From: Mesorhizobium loti
GTDB lineage: Bacteria > Pseudomonadota > Alphaproteobacteria > Rhizobiales > Rhizobiaceae
Direction of reading: 5' to 3'
Length of the DNA: 64,000 nt
NCBI RefSeq assembly: GCF_013170705.1
Contig: NZ_CP033334.1
Span: forward strand, 3,077,501-3,141,500
The position numbers and the translations under genes were made by a program. Under the pieces are notes generated by a model. The model ran no database searches and was not told the origin of the DNA. It was given only the letters and a program-made list of their open reading frames with translations. Below, piece by piece: positions 35,360-45,070 of this stretch (positions are counted from its first letter, which is position 1; each line of letters begins with the position of its first letter).

Positions 35360-36574
35360 TCACGCGCGATAGCGGTCGACGAGGGTCACCAGACGCTCGC
35401 AGGCCGCAACGGCGGCGGCGTGGTCCTGCGAAAAGTTCAGGCGGACGCTGCTTTCGGAAAACGGACTGAATTCCGTTCCGGGTGTCACGATGACGCCCGC
35501 TTGCAGGCGCAGGATGCGGACAAAATCGCCACCCGCCACGGCCAGGCGGGGCAGAGCCGGAAAGATGTAGCTGCCAGCCTCGGTCGTGCGGACCTGGATT
35601 CCGGAAGTGGCGCGGAAAACCTTCAACAAATCATCGCGGATCGCCTGGTGCTCGCGGATGCGCTGGTCCATCCAGCCAGCCGGTTCGTCGAACCAGCTGC
35701 GCAAAACGGCCTGGCTGTAGCCGCCAGCGCGCAAGGAGACGATGGCTTGCAGCTTCTCCATCCGGGCAATGATTTCTCGCGATCCGAAGGCCACCCCCAG
35801 CCGATAACCGCTGAGCGATTCCGTCTTCGATGGCCCCATGATGGTCACGACGTTTTCCGCGTCCAGCTTCTGCGCGCGCAAGTGAGTGTAGTCCACGCCG
35901 GCATACAGCAGGCGCGAGTAAAGCTGGTCGACGATGACGGTCGCGCCGTATTGGCTTGCCAGCGCGGCAATGGCCTCGATCTCCGCTCGGGAGTAGACCA
36001 CGCCGGCCGGATTGTTTGGGTTCGAGAACAGGAAGATTTTTGCGCCCGACCTGAATGCGTCTTCCAACTGGCTGAGATCGAGGCCCGAACGGCCTTCGGC
36101 CGTTGCGTAGTCCATCCGGACGGGCATCATTTCGCCCTCGCAGAATTCCACCAGTTTGCGGTTGGCGAAATAATCGGGCTGGACGATCGCCACCTTGTCG
36201 CCCCGCGACACGGTGGAGGCGACGGCCAGGAACAGCGCGCCCTGCGTGCCGGGGGTGATGATCAGGCCGTCACGCGCATCGACAGGGGCTCCGGTGAAGC
36301 CTGCCAGCCGCGTGGCCAGTTCTTCGCGGATGCCGAGATCGCCGCGATATTCCGTGTAGGCCTGCCTGCCGCCGGCTTCGACGCCGGCCGAGAAGACCTC
36401 GAACGAGCCGGGTGTCGGGGTGAACGCGTCCACGTCGCCATGCGAAAAATCCACCGGTCGGCCGGTGATCGCGTCGCCCAGCAATATGGCGTCGATCCCG
36501 CCGGACAACTGGCGGCTCTCCTGTCCGGGCGCCGCGTCGGTGCCGAGGCCGCTGAATTTGCTCTGGATCGTCAT
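35360..36574 (-). CDS. Class I/II (AAT-I) PLP-dependent aminotransferase
   Basis: 404 residues from ATG 36574 (MTIQSKFSGLG). Fold-type I aminotransferase: IITPGTQGALFLAV at the PLP phosphate loop, FLFSNPNNPAGVVYSRAEI and YGATVIVDQLYSRLLYAG with the aspartate that contacts the PLP nitrogen. The PLP lysine lies in MGPSKTESLSGYRLG. VRLNFSQDH holds the carboxylate-binding arginine. It stands alone between soxG and the hydrolase block, and its substrate is unknown. Transamination of a keto acid or aromatic/methionine-type amino acid is equally possible. Confidence 0.9.
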   Translation of the reverse strand: MTIQSKFSGLGTDAAPGQESRQLSGGIDAILLGDAITGRPVDFSHGDVDAFTPTPGSFEVFSAGVEAGGRQAYTEYRGDLGIREELATRLAGFTGAPVDARDGLIITPGTQGALFLAVASTVSRGDKVAIVQPDYFANRKLVEFCEGEMMPVRMDYATAEGRSGLDLSQLEDAFRSGAKIFLFSNPNNPAGVVYSRAEIEAIAALASQYGATVIVDQLYSRLLYAGVDYTHLRAQKLDAENVVTIMGPSKTESLSGYRLGVAFGSREIIARMEKLQAIVSLRAGGYSQAVLRSWFDEPAGWMDQRIREHQAIRDDLLKVFRATSGIQVRTTEAGSYIFPALPRLAVAGGDFVRILRLQAGVIVTPGTEFSPFSESSVRLNFSQDHAAAVAACERLVTLVDRYRA

Positions 36575-36794
36575 CGGAAATTCCTGAGTGAAGGCACTGC
36601 CGCTCCCGCGATGCCATAGCGGCACATATCAAGCAACGAAATTTGGAAGATGGAACCCGCCGATTTCCGGACAGCTTTCCGACCCTCGCGGATGCGGTTC
36701 GATCGCGAAGGCATATCGGCTGTGTTTCAACATCGTGATGACAGACACCGGCCAGAAAGCGCATTCGGCATCAAAAAAGCGAAGCGGGATTGCG

Positions 36795-36840
36795 CCGCAA
36801 ATGCTCTTGTTGTACGAACGTTCAACAAGAGCATTTGCGG
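36795..36840 (+). promoter_or_regulatory. 46-nt perfect palindrome (18+18 arms) before the CocE-type hydrolase gene
   Basis: CCGCAAATGCTCTTGTTG (36795-36812) and its exact complement CAACAAGAGCATTTGCGG (36823-36840) flank a ten-base centre TACGAACGTT. It ends 9 nt before the GTG start, in place of a normal ribosome-binding site. A sister element at 48784-48829 has the same centre orientation and the same TTGTTG/CAACAA inner arms, but different, still fully paired, outer arms. It could be a strong operator (inner GAACGTTC resembles known BetI-type sites) or an RNA hairpin controlling translation. The rest of 36575-36794 shows nothing. Confidence 0.75.
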
Positions 36841-36849
36841 GTACCTGCC

Positions 36850-38859
36850 GTGGTACGAACCGAGTTTCCCTTTGCCGTCGAAACCGTCGATCCGCTGTGG
36901 ATCACGCTGGCCGACGGCACCCGCATTGCCGCCACGCTGTGGCGTCCGCGCACCGAAGGCAAGGTGCCGGTCGTCGTCGAGATGGTGCCTTATCGCCGCC
37001 GCGACGGCACCGTGGCGCGCGACATCGACATCCACCCCTGGCTGGCTGGGCACGGCGTCGCCTGCGCCCGCATCGATATCAGGGGCTCGGGCGATTCCGA
37101 CGGCGATCTCGCCGACGAATATCTGCCACGCGAACAGGAAGACGCCTGCGAGATCATCGCCCATCTCGCCGCCCAGCCTTGGTGCAACGGCAATGTCGGC
37201 ATGACCGGCATTTCCTGGGGCGGCTTCAACGCGCTGCAGGTGGCGGCGCGCCGGCCGCCGGCCCTGAAGGCGATCATCACCAACTGCGCCACCGACGACC
37301 GCTACGCCGACGACATCCACTATATGGGCGGCGCGCTGCTGACCGAGCAGGAGATGTGGTCGAACTTCATGCTGGTGAAGAAGGCCATGGCGCCCGACCC
37401 GCAGATCGTCGGCGATGCCTGGCGCGCCATGTGGGAAAGCCGGCTCGCGGCGACAAGCTCGCTGTCGGAAGTGTGGCTCGCGCATCAGCGCCGCGACGAC
37501 TATTGGCGGCAAGGCTCGGTCTGCGAGGATTTTTCCGCGATCGAATGCGCCGTCATGGCCGTCTGCGGCTGGGAGGACAGCTATTCGAACTTCGTGCCGC
37601 GCCTGCTTAAGCATCTGAAGGGGCCGAAGCTCGGCATTGTCGGACCATGGTCGCATGCCTATCCCTGCCGTGGTGCGCCTGGACCGCTGATCGGCTACCT
37701 GCAGGAGGCGCTGCGCTGGTGGTGCCATTGGCTCTGCGGCGAAGACACCGGCATCCTGGACGAGCCGCTCTACCGCGTCTGGGTGACGGGGGAAGAGCGG
37801 CCGCAACCTTTCTGTCTGCCCGATCATGCCGGCAGCTGGGCCGCCGAGGACCAATGGCCGTCGCCCCGCATCGAGCGCCGCACGCTGCACCTGAACGCTG
37901 CTGGATTGGCAAATGAGCCGGCACCGGGCGCCGCGCTTTCAGTCCGCTCGCCGGCGACCGCCGGGCGTGACTGCGGCCGCTGGGGCGGCTATGGCGGCTC
38001 CTGTCCGGACATGCCCATCGACCAGCGCCGCGAGGACGGCATGGCGCTGTGCTTCGACACGCCGCCGCTCGACGATGACCTGACATTGCTCGGCGCACCG
38101 GAACTCGACCTGCTCGTTACAGTCGACCAGCCACACGTCAATCTCGCCGCGCGGCTGTGCGACGTCTATCCCGACGGCACCTCGGCGCTGATGACTTACG
38201 GCGTGCTCAATCTCAGCCACCGCGACAGCCATGAGCATCCGACACCTTGTCCGGTCGGAACGCCGTTTCGCGTGCGGCTGAAGCTCAATGATTTCGCCCG
38301 CACCGTGCCCAAGGGCCATCGCATCCGGCTGGCGCTGGCCAACCAGCATTGGCCGATCCTGTGGCCGCAGCCGAAACTGTCGACGCTGGCGGTCGTAACG
38401 GGCGACGGCACCATCATGCTTCCGGTGCGCCCGCCGTCGGAACGCGACCGCGACGTCCGCTTCGAGCCGGCCGAAACCGCGCCGCCGGTCCCCACCACGG
38501 CGCTGGACGACGGCTTCGACCGCCGCATTGTCACCGACAATGTCGGCTCGGGCGTGCAGACCATCGCGCTGACCTCCGATCACGGGCGCCGGCGCTATGA
38601 CGACCGCGCCATCACCGTCTCCTCGGCCAACAGCGACACGATGAGCATCCGGAGCGACGATCCGCTGTCGGCAAAACTCGTCACCGAATATCGCTGGGCG
38701 ATTGCCAGCGGCAATGCCGATACCGAAGCGATCGCGGTGACCGAACTGACATCGGACGAAACCCATTTCAACCTGAGTTGGCGGCTCGAGGCGCGAGAAC
38801 GGGGCACGCTCGTCCACAGCGCCTCGGCAAGCCGGCGCATCAGGCGCGATTTTGCCTGA
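36850..38859 (+). CDS. CocE/NonD family hydrolase (S15 X-Pro dipeptidyl-peptidase fold)
   Basis: 669 residues from GTG 36850 (VVRTEFPFAVETVDPLW). Alpha/beta hydrolase with catalytic serine in GMTGISWGGFNALQ (about S122), acid in CGWEDSYSNF and histidine in VGPWSHAYP. The C-terminal jelly-roll X-Pro domain covers about 370-600 (HRIRLALANQHWPILWPQP). The family hydrolyses esters or amides, including cocaine, glutaryl-cephalosporins and X-Pro peptides; members here lack a signal peptide. It directly precedes the importer genes (15-bp gap) and probably acts on the imported compound. The chemical bond split is not readable. Confidence 0.9.
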   Translation: MVRTEFPFAVETVDPLWITLADGTRIAATLWRPRTEGKVPVVVEMVPYRRRDGTVARDIDIHPWLAGHGVACARIDIRGSGDSDGDLADEYLPREQEDACEIIAHLAAQPWCNGNVGMTGISWGGFNALQVAARRPPALKAIITNCATDDRYADDIHYMGGALLTEQEMWSNFMLVKKAMAPDPQIVGDAWRAMWESRLAATSSLSEVWLAHQRRDDYWRQGSVCEDFSAIECAVMAVCGWEDSYSNFVPRLLKHLKGPKLGIVGPWSHAYPCRGAPGPLIGYLQEALRWWCHWLCGEDTGILDEPLYRVWVTGEERPQPFCLPDHAGSWAAEDQWPSPRIERRTLHLNAAGLANEPAPGAALSVRSPATAGRDCGRWGGYGGSCPDMPIDQRREDGMALCFDTPPLDDDLTLLGAPELDLLVTVDQPHVNLAARLCDVYPDGTSALMTYGVLNLSHRDSHEHPTPCPVGTPFRVRLKLNDFARTVPKGHRIRLALANQHWPILWPQPKLSTLAVVTGDGTIMLPVRPPSERDRDVRFEPAETAPPVPTTALDDGFDRRIVTDNVGSGVQTIALTSDHGRRRYDDRAITVSSANSDTMSIRSDDPLSAKLVTEYRWAIASGNADTEAIAVTELTSDETHFNLSWRLEARERGTLVHSASASRRIRRDFA

Positions 38860-38874
38860 AGAAGGGAGGAGGCC

Positions 38875-39825
38875 ATGCTCGCATATGCAGTGAAGCGCAT
38901 TGGTCTTGGCCTCCTGATCCTCGTTCTCGTCATGGTCGCGATGTACGCGGCCGTTTTCCTGGTGCCGGGCGATCCGGCCACGGTGGCGCTTGGTCCGCGC
39001 GCCACGCCGGAACTAAAGCGGCTGCTGATCGAGCGGATGGGGCTCGACCAGCCGGTCTGGTGGCAGATCATCGAATTCTTCCGCAACGCGCTGACCGGCA
39101 ATCTCGGCTACGACGTCTGGTCGAACCGGCCCGTTTCCACGCTGGTGCTGGAAGCGTTGCCGAACACGCTGATCCTCGGCCTGACGGCGCTGGCCGTCGC
39201 GCTCCTGATCGGCGTTCCGCTCGGCTGCCTGTCTGTGATGCGGCGCGGCACGGCGGCCGATGCCGTCATCGGCGTGCTCTCGGTCGGCGTCATCGCGGTG
39301 CCGTCCTTCGTCGTCGCCATCTATTCGCTGCTGGTCTTTGCCGTCACGCTACGCTGGCTGCCGGCCATCGGCGCCGGCGAGGCCGGCGACTTCATCAGCC
39401 AGGCCAAGGCGCTGGTCATGCCGGCGGCGGCGATCGCGCTCGGCTGGATCGGTTACATCGCCCGCATGGTGCGTGCCTCGATGATGGAAGTGATGGGCGA
39501 GCCGCATATCCGCACCGCGCGCTCGTTTGGTTTGCCCGAGTGGAAGATCGTCTCCAAATACGCGCTGCGCATCGCCATCATTCCAACAATCTCGCTGGTC
39601 GCTGTCGGCCTCGGCAGCATCCTGTCCAGCGCGGTCTTCGTCGAGGCGGTGTTCGCCCGGCCAGGCATCGGCAAGCTGATCACCGACGCCGTCAACACCC
39701 GCAACTATCCGGTCGTCATGGGCACCGTGCTGATCATGACCGCCATCTATGTCTCCATCACCATTGCCGCCGATCTGTTGATCGCGCGGCTCGATCCGAG
39801 GGTGCGCGATGTCTTCCGTGGCTGA
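38875..39825 (+). CDS. Peptide-type ABC transporter permease (OppB/DppB type), second system
   Basis: 316 residues with GGGAGGAGGCC before the ATG. N-terminal helix IGLGLLILVLVMVAMYAAVF, then LVPGDPATVALGPRATPE and GLDQPVWWQIIEF, typical of OppB. Docking loop TARSFGLPEWKIVSKYALRI; FARPGIGKLITDAV near the end is the conserved OppB segment. Overlaps the next permease by 17 bp. Inner membrane. Confidence 0.93.
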   Translation: MLAYAVKRIGLGLLILVLVMVAMYAAVFLVPGDPATVALGPRATPELKRLLIERMGLDQPVWWQIIEFFRNALTGNLGYDVWSNRPVSTLVLEALPNTLILGLTALAVALLIGVPLGCLSVMRRGTAADAVIGVLSVGVIAVPSFVVAIYSLLVFAVTLRWLPAIGAGEAGDFISQAKALVMPAAAIALGWIGYIARMVRASMMEVMGEPHIRTARSFGLPEWKIVSKYALRIAIIPTISLVAVGLGSILSSAVFVEAVFARPGIGKLITDAVNTRNYPVVMGTVLIMTAIYVSITIAADLLIARLDPRVRDVFRG

Positions 39826-40696
39826 TGCCTCGTTGTCCGTTCCGGGCCGACAACGGTTTCCGCTGCTGCGCGCCTTGCTTGCCGATCCGTTCACCTGCGT
39901 GGCGCTGATCCTGGTCACCGGCTTTCTTGTCACCGCGATCTTCGCGCCATGGCTGGCGCCTTATTCGCCGGTCAGGATCGACGTGCTGCACAAGCTGCAG
40001 CCGCCATCGGCGCAACACTGGTTCGGGACCGATCATCTCGGCCGCGATCTCCTGTCGCGCGTCATCCATGGCGCGCGCACCGCGCTGACCATCGCCATGG
40101 TGTCGGTGGCCATCGCCGGCGCCATCGGCCTGATGCTTGGCCTGATCGCCGGCTACGGGCCGCGCTGGCTCGACGCCATCCTGGTGCTGAGCTTCGACAG
40201 CCTGAACTCGCTGCCGATGATCATGTTCGCGCTCGCCATCATCACCGTGCTTGGCGCCGGCACCGGCACGCTGATCATCGTCATCGCGGCGACCTCTTTC
40301 CCGAGCTACGCCAGGCTGATCCGGGCGCAGACGCTGGCGCTGAAGAACAGCGACTACATCCTCGCCGAGCGCCTGATCGACGCCAGTGCGGCGCGCATCA
40401 TCTTCGTCCATCTGCTGCCCAATGTTGTCGGGCCGCTGATCATCCTTCTGTCGATGGATATTCCGGTCGTCATCATGGTCGAGGCCGGCTTGAGTTTCCT
40501 TGGCCTTGGTGTGCGTCCGCCGACACCATCCTGGGGCTCGATCCTCTATGACGGCTACACCAGCATCCGCTCGGCACCCTTCATGGTCATCTTCGGCGGC
40601 CTGCCGCTGGTGCTGGCCACGCTTGGCTTCACCTTCCTCGGCGAAGGCCTGCGCGACTATCTCGATCCGCGCCTGCAGTTGCGGAGGCCGGCATGA
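39809..40696 (+). CDS. Peptide-type ABC transporter permease (OppC/DppC type), second system
   Basis: 295 residues. First helix at about 31-53 (TCVALILVTGFLVTAIFA), then APYSPVRIDVLHKLQPP and HWFGTDHLGRDLLSRVIHGAR, the OppC hallmark. EAA docking loop at AERLIDASAARIIFVHLLPN. SFLGLGVRPPTPSWG and LGEGLRDYLDPRL end the protein as usual. ATGA overlap with the next ATPase gene. Confidence 0.93.
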   Translation: MSSVADASLSVPGRQRFPLLRALLADPFTCVALILVTGFLVTAIFAPWLAPYSPVRIDVLHKLQPPSAQHWFGTDHLGRDLLSRVIHGARTALTIAMVSVAIAGAIGLMLGLIAGYGPRWLDAILVLSFDSLNSLPMIMFALAIITVLGAGTGTLIIVIAATSFPSYARLIRAQTLALKNSDYILAERLIDASAARIIFVHLLPNVVGPLIILLSMDIPVVIMVEAGLSFLGLGVRPPTPSWGSILYDGYTSIRSAPFMVIFGGLPLVLATLGFTFLGEGLRDYLDPRLQLRRPA

Positions 40697-41658
40697 CCGG
40701 CTCGCTCGCCGCCAGCGATCTCAGCGTCCGCTACGAGACGCCGCATGGCGCCGTGCACGCGTTGCGCCATGTCGACATCGAGGCGCATCCGGGTGAAGTG
40801 ATCGGCATCGTCGGCGAGAGTGGCTGTGGCAAGTCCACGCTGGTCACCGCCCTGGCAAACCTGTTGCCGGCCAATGCCCGCATCGACGGCTCGATCTCAT
40901 ACAATGGCGTCGATCTGGCGAAGCTCGACGCGTACCACCAGCGCCTGCTGCGCGGCGACGAGATCGCGCTGGTCAGCCAGGATCCGATGACGGCGTTCAA
41001 CCCGGTGCTGACCATCGGCGACCAACTCGTCGACTTCCAGCACCACCGCAAGGACCTTGGCCGGGCACAGAAGCGGGCGCGCATCGCCGCCATGCTCGGC
41101 CGCGTCGGCATTGCGGACGCCGAACGGCGCATGCAGAGCTATCCGCACGAACTGTCCGGCGGCATGCGCCAGCGCGTCGCCATCGCCGCCGCGCTGCTGA
41201 CCGATCCCGGCCTGCTCATCGCCGACGAGCCGACGACGGCGCTCGACGTCACCATGGAGGCGCAGATCATCCATCTGCTGCGGGAGCTGAGGCGCGACTA
41301 CAACGGCATCATCATTGTCGTCTCGCACCATCTCGGCGTCATCGCCGAACTTTGCGACCGCGTCTATGTCATGTATGCCGGCGAGGTGGTCGAAGGCGGC
41401 GAGGTCGACGCGATCTTCCACGACGCCAGGCATCCCTATACGCAAGCGCTGCTCGCCTGCGACCCCGCCCGCTTCCATGAGCGGCTGGACAGGCTGCCGA
41501 CCATTCCGGGCTCGCTGCCCAACCTCACCCAGCCCCCGTCCGGATGCGTCTACGCACCGCGCTGCGACCGTGCCTTCGCGCCGTGCACGACCGTCGCGCC
41601 ACCGCTGGCGAAACTCGCCGCCGCCCATGTCGCACGCTGCCATGCGGTGACGCCATGA
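40693..41658 (+). CDS. Peptide-type ABC transporter ATP-binding protein (OppD/DppD type), second system
   Basis: 321 residues. Walker [12 protein letters not shown]-loop [16 protein letters not shown], signature [16 protein letters not shown], Walker [14 protein letters not shown]. The C-terminal transporter domain has [16 protein letters not shown]. Coupled on both sides by ATGA overlaps (40693-40696 and 41655-41658), indicating equal synthesis with the permeases and partner ATPase. Confidence 0.93.
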   Translation: MTGSLAASDLSVRYETPHGAVHALRHVDIEAHPGEVIGIVGESGCGKSTLVTALANLLPANARIDGSISYNGVDLAKLDAYHQRLLRGDEIALVSQDPMTAFNPVLTIGDQLVDFQHHRKDLGRAQKRARIAAMLGRVGIADAERRMQSYPHELSGGMRQRVAIAAALLTDPGLLIADEPTTALDVTMEAQIIHLLRELRRDYNGIIIVVSHHLGVIAELCDRVYVMYAGEVVEGGEVDAIFHDARHPYTQALLACDPARFHERLDRLPTIPGSLPNLTQPPSGCVYAPRCDRAFAPCTTVAPPLAKLAAAHVARCHAVTP

Positions 41659-42683
41659 GCCCGCTGCTTGCCGTCGAAGACCTCTCCGTGAGCTTCGTGC
41701 GCGGCGGCTTGCTCAACCGCCTGATCAATCCGTTCCCGCTGCCGGGCTTCAACGTCATCGACGGCGTGACGCTGTCGCTGATGCCGGGCGAGACGCTCGG
41801 GCTGGTTGGCGAATCCGGTTCCGGCAAGACGACGCTGGCCCGCACCATTCTCGGGCTCATCCGGGCAGCCGCCGGCCGCATCGTCTTCGAGGGCAGGGAG
41901 GTGCGGACGCCGGCTGATTTCCGCGCCATGCGCCGGCGCTCGGCGATGATGTTCCAGGACCCTGTCGCCTCGCTCAGCCCGCGCCTGCGCATCGGCAAGC
42001 TGCTCACCGAGCCGCAGATCATCCAGGGGTTGCCGATGCCGGACCGCCGCGCCGCCGCCAAGGCGCTGCTGGCGCTTGTCGGTTTGCCGGCCTCCTTTGT
42101 CGACCGCTTTCCGCATGAGCTGTCGGGCGGGCAGGCGCGCCGCGTCGGCGTTGCGCGCGCCCTGGCGATGAAGCCGCATCTGCTGCTCGCCGACGAGCCG
42201 ACAGCCGGCCTTGACGTCTCGGTGCAGGGCGATGTGTTGAACCTGATCGGCGAACTCAAGCGCGAGCTCGGCTTCGCCGCCATGATCGTCACCCACAACC
42301 TGGCCATGATCCGCCATGTCAGCGACCGGTTGGCCATCATGTATCTCGGCCGGCTGGTCGAGACCGGACCGACGCAAGCCGTGTTTTCCGCGCCGCTGCA
42401 TCCCTATACCGCGACGCTGATCCAGTCCGAGCCGATACCCGATCCGCGCCGGCGCAGCCACACCCCCGCCGTCACGGGCGAGATACCGAGCGTGTTCCGG
42501 CGACCTTCGGGCTGCGAGTTCCACACGCGTTGCCCGATCGCACGCGAGCGCTGCAGGGCCGAGGCGCCGGTCTACCGGCCGATGGGCGCGGATCGCATGG
42601 TGCGCTGCCATTTCCCGCTCGAGAACGGCGGGCAAGAACGGGAAGCCTTCTCACGCGCTTCCATCAACCAAAGGGGAAACTGA
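41655..42683 (+). CDS. Peptide-type ABC transporter ATP-binding protein (OppF/DppF type), second system
   Basis: 342 residues from ATG 41655 ([18 protein letters not shown]). Walker A GESGSGKTTL, Q-loop MFQDPVASLSPRL, signature ELSGGQARRVGVARAL, Walker B LLLADEPTAGLDV. The C-terminal CxxxxxxCxxxxxxC cluster reads EFHTRCPIARERC. Followed immediately by the binding-protein gene, so the gene order here is B, C, D, F, SBP, unlike the SBP-first order of the first importer. Confidence 0.92.
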   Translation: MSPLLAVEDLSVSFVRGGLLNRLINPFPLPGFNVIDGVTLSLMPGETLGLVGESGSGKTTLARTILGLIRAAAGRIVFEGREVRTPADFRAMRRRSAMMFQDPVASLSPRLRIGKLLTEPQIIQGLPMPDRRAAAKALLALVGLPASFVDRFPHELSGGQARRVGVARALAMKPHLLLADEPTAGLDVSVQGDVLNLIGELKRELGFAAMIVTHNLAMIRHVSDRLAIMYLGRLVETGPTQAVFSAPLHPYTATLIQSEPIPDPRRRSHTPAVTGEIPSVFRRPSGCEFHTRCPIARERCRAEAPVYRPMGADRMVRCHFPLENGGQEREAFSRASINQRGN

Positions 42684-42684
42684 G

Positions 42685-44247
42685 ATGTCAGAATGGACCA
42701 TGGACAGACGTGCATTCCTGAAGGCGGCCGGCGTACTGGGCGCCGGCCTCGCGATGAAGCCGGGCTTTGCCTGGTCGGCGTCCGGCGACACGTTGCGCAT
42801 CCGCATGGAAGGCGATCTGCAGTGCCTCGATCCAGCCTTCATGAATGGCGGCATCGAGGATGTCATGATGCGCGGCATCTATGTCTCGCTCAACCATTTC
42901 GGCGACATCAGGAAAGGCTCGCCCTGGTCGCTGTGGGGCGCGGAAAAGCTCGAGCAGAAAGACCCCAAGACCATCGCCTTCACCCTGATCGACGGGCTGA
43001 AGTGGTCTGGCGGTTTCGGCGCGGTGACAGCCGACGACGTCAAGTTCTCGTTCGAGCGCATCGCGGACAAGGCGCTAGCATCGCCCTGGGCCTATCAGTT
43101 CGAGAAGCTCGACCGTGTCGAAGTCGTCGATGCCAGGTCCGGCATCATCCACCTGAAGGAGCCTTACCAGCCGATCTTCGTTACCAGCCTGCCTTACTAT
43201 GGTGGCCACATCATCAGCCGCGCCGGTACCGAGAAGGCGGGCGGCAAATTCACCACGCAGCCGCCGGCGACATGCGGGCCCTATCTCTTCTCCGACTGGC
43301 AGCAGAAGCAGAAGGTTACGCTGACCGCCAACCCGGACTGGCCGGGCCCGAAGCCGGACTTTTCGAAGGTCGAGATCTATGTGGTGTCGGACGATCAGGC
43401 GGCACAACTCGCCTATGAGGCCGATGCCTTCGACTACACCAAGATCGCCATTTCGGCGACCAAGGCCGTCAAGGAGAAGCCGCCAGCGGACACAAACCTG
43501 ATCGAGGCGCAGTCGACCCGTTATGTCTGGCTGACCATCAACATGCTTAGCCCGCGGCTCAAGGATCCGAAGGTCCGCCAGGCGGTGCAATATGGCGTCG
43601 ATGTCGGCCAGATACTCACCGGCGTCTATGACGATTTGACCAAGCGCTCCACCGGTGTCGTCCAGCCCGGTACCAAGTTCGCGCGCGCCTCGAATCTGAT
43701 CGCGGCGCCCGACTATGAGAAGTCCGCCGCACTCCTCAACGAGGCTGGCGTCGGCGACCTGTCGCTGACCCTGACGGTGATGAACGATTCCATCCGCACC
43801 GCGACCGCGCAGATCATCCAGGCCAGCCTCGAACAGGCCGGCATCAAGGTCGAGATCCAGCCCTATGACGAAGCCGCCTTCTGGGGCGTCGGCGACAAGA
43901 CGCAGGGCGAAGGCTACAAGAACATCGACCTGGCGCTGATGGATTTCGCCGGCGGCATCGATCCGTCGGAAAACCTGGTCTGGTTCCGCCCCGACCAGAT
44001 CGGCGCCTACAACTGGTCTGGCTTCGACAGTCCCGAATTCGAGACCAGCTACCAGCAGTTGGTGGCCGAAAGCGACGAGGCCAAGCGCATCGCCTTGTCG
44101 AACCGCATGGAGGATTTGATGGAACAGTCCGGCGGCTTCGTCTTCATCTGCCACCAGCCGCTGGTCGCCATCCACAAGACGGCGTTCGACCCGGTCATCT
44201 ATCCCGACGGTCACCCCAATCCGGTGCTGTTCAAGAAGAAGGCGTGA
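42685..44247 (+). CDS. ABC transporter substrate-binding protein, family 5, with Tat-type signal
   Basis: 520 residues. The N-terminus MDRRAFLKAAGVLGAGLAMK carries a twin-arginine motif (RRAFLK) and a hydrophobic stretch, so export by Tat with cleavage near SAS is likely. Family-5 features: LQCLDPAFMNGG, ADDVKFSFERI, LKDPKVRQAVQYGVDVGQIL. Starts one base after the ATPase stop. Binds the ligand for the second importer in the periplasm. Its ligand is probably a compound the CocE-type hydrolase and the demethylation enzymes can process. Confidence 0.92.
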   Translation: MSEWTMDRRAFLKAAGVLGAGLAMKPGFAWSASGDTLRIRMEGDLQCLDPAFMNGGIEDVMMRGIYVSLNHFGDIRKGSPWSLWGAEKLEQKDPKTIAFTLIDGLKWSGGFGAVTADDVKFSFERIADKALASPWAYQFEKLDRVEVVDARSGIIHLKEPYQPIFVTSLPYYGGHIISRAGTEKAGGKFTTQPPATCGPYLFSDWQQKQKVTLTANPDWPGPKPDFSKVEIYVVSDDQAAQLAYEADAFDYTKIAISATKAVKEKPPADTNLIEAQSTRYVWLTINMLSPRLKDPKVRQAVQYGVDVGQILTGVYDDLTKRSTGVVQPGTKFARASNLIAAPDYEKSAALLNEAGVGDLSLTLTVMNDSIRTATAQIIQASLEQAGIKVEIQPYDEAAFWGVGDKTQGEGYKNIDLALMDFAGGIDPSENLVWFRPDQIGAYNWSGFDSPEFETSYQQLVAESDEAKRIALSNRMEDLMEQSGGFVFICHQPLVAIHKTAFDPVIYPDGHPNPVLFKKKA

Positions 44248-44252
44248 ACCGA

Positions 44253-44351
44253 ACCATGATCCCGAAAAGTGGGAACCGGTTTTCGGATAAGATCATGGTC
44301 AAACAAGGAGATAGAGCCCCATCCCGATGTCATCGGGATGGAACAGGCTCT
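44253..44351. repeat. Composite palindromic intergenic repeat (Mesorhizobium-type)
   Basis: Two hairpins in tandem. The first has arms ACCATGAT (44253-44260) and ATCATGGT (44292-44299) around CCGAAAA...TTTTCGG. The second has AGAGCC (44313-44318) and GGCTCT (44346-44351) around a CATCCCGATG/CATCGGGATG stem. The first shares CCGAAAAGTG...GGTTTTCGG with the element at 56836-56951. Such families are common between genes in Mesorhizobium and relatives. It lies between the binding-protein gene and the TetR gene, where it could also act as terminator or mRNA stabiliser. Confidence 0.7.
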
Positions 44352-44389
44352 AAGTGGACAGGAAGGGCATTATCTATTAGCTGGAGTCC

Positions 44390-45070
44390 ATGACGGAAGC
44401 CCAACCAGAAGATGCAAAAAGGAAGCGCGGCGCGAAAAAGGCTCCGCCGCGCTTCAGCCGCGAACAGGCCGACGTGCGCCGCTCCATGCTGATCGAAGCC
44501 GCGACGCGATGCCTGTCGGTCGGCGGCATCGGCGCCTTCACCATCGATCGCATCTGCAGGCAAGCAGGCGTCTCGCGCGGCCTCATCAACCATCATTTCG
44601 AAAGCCTCGACGGGCTGTTGGTCGAGGTCTACAAATCCTCGCTCTACGCCAGCGTCAACAACCAGATCGCCGAGGCCAAGCGCCGTCGTGCGGAGACTTC
44701 CGATTGGTCGCCGCAGGCCGCGCTTGCCGCCCTGGTACACTCCAACTTCTCGCCGGAATATTTCAGCCGCGAGAACCTGCTGATCTGGCTGTCGCTGTGG
44801 GGCGAGATCGCCGTCAACCCGCGGCTCAAGGCGGCGCATCGCGAACTCTACGATGCCTACCGCGCGGAACTCGCGGAGGACATCGCCGCTGTCGCCATAC
44901 CGCGCGGCAGGCAAGTCGATGCGCCGGCGCTGGCGCGCAATTTCATCGCCCTGGTGGACGGGCTCTGGCTCGAATGGTGCCTCGATGAAAGTGTGGTGAC
45001 GCCGCAGGCGGCGGAGGCGGCTGGGTTCGAAATGCTCGAAGCGCAGGTGGGGCCCTTGCGGGGCGTTTAG
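44390..45070 (+). CDS. TetR family transcriptional regulator, BetI-like
   Basis: 226 residues with CTGGAG 5 nt before the ATG. A basic, disordered start (KRKRGAKKAPPRF) precedes the TetR HTH at about 30-76 (FTIDRICRQAGVSRGLINHH). The ligand domain shows LVHSNFSPEYFSRENLLIWL and LARNFIALVDGLWLEWCLD, resembling the BetI C-terminal domain (TetR_C_6). BetI proteins sense choline-type quaternary amines. It overlaps the convergent methyltransferase gene by 4 bp at the stop codons. Probable ligand-responsive repressor of the block; the two palindromes are its best candidate sites. Confidence 0.9.
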   Translation: MTEAQPEDAKRKRGAKKAPPRFSREQADVRRSMLIEAATRCLSVGGIGAFTIDRICRQAGVSRGLINHHFESLDGLLVEVYKSSLYASVNNQIAEAKRRRAETSDWSPQAALAALVHSNFSPEYFSRENLLIWLSLWGEIAVNPRLKAAHRELYDAYRAELAEDIAAVAIPRGRQVDAPALARNFIALVDGLWLEWCLDESVVTPQAAEAAGFEMLEAQVGPLRGV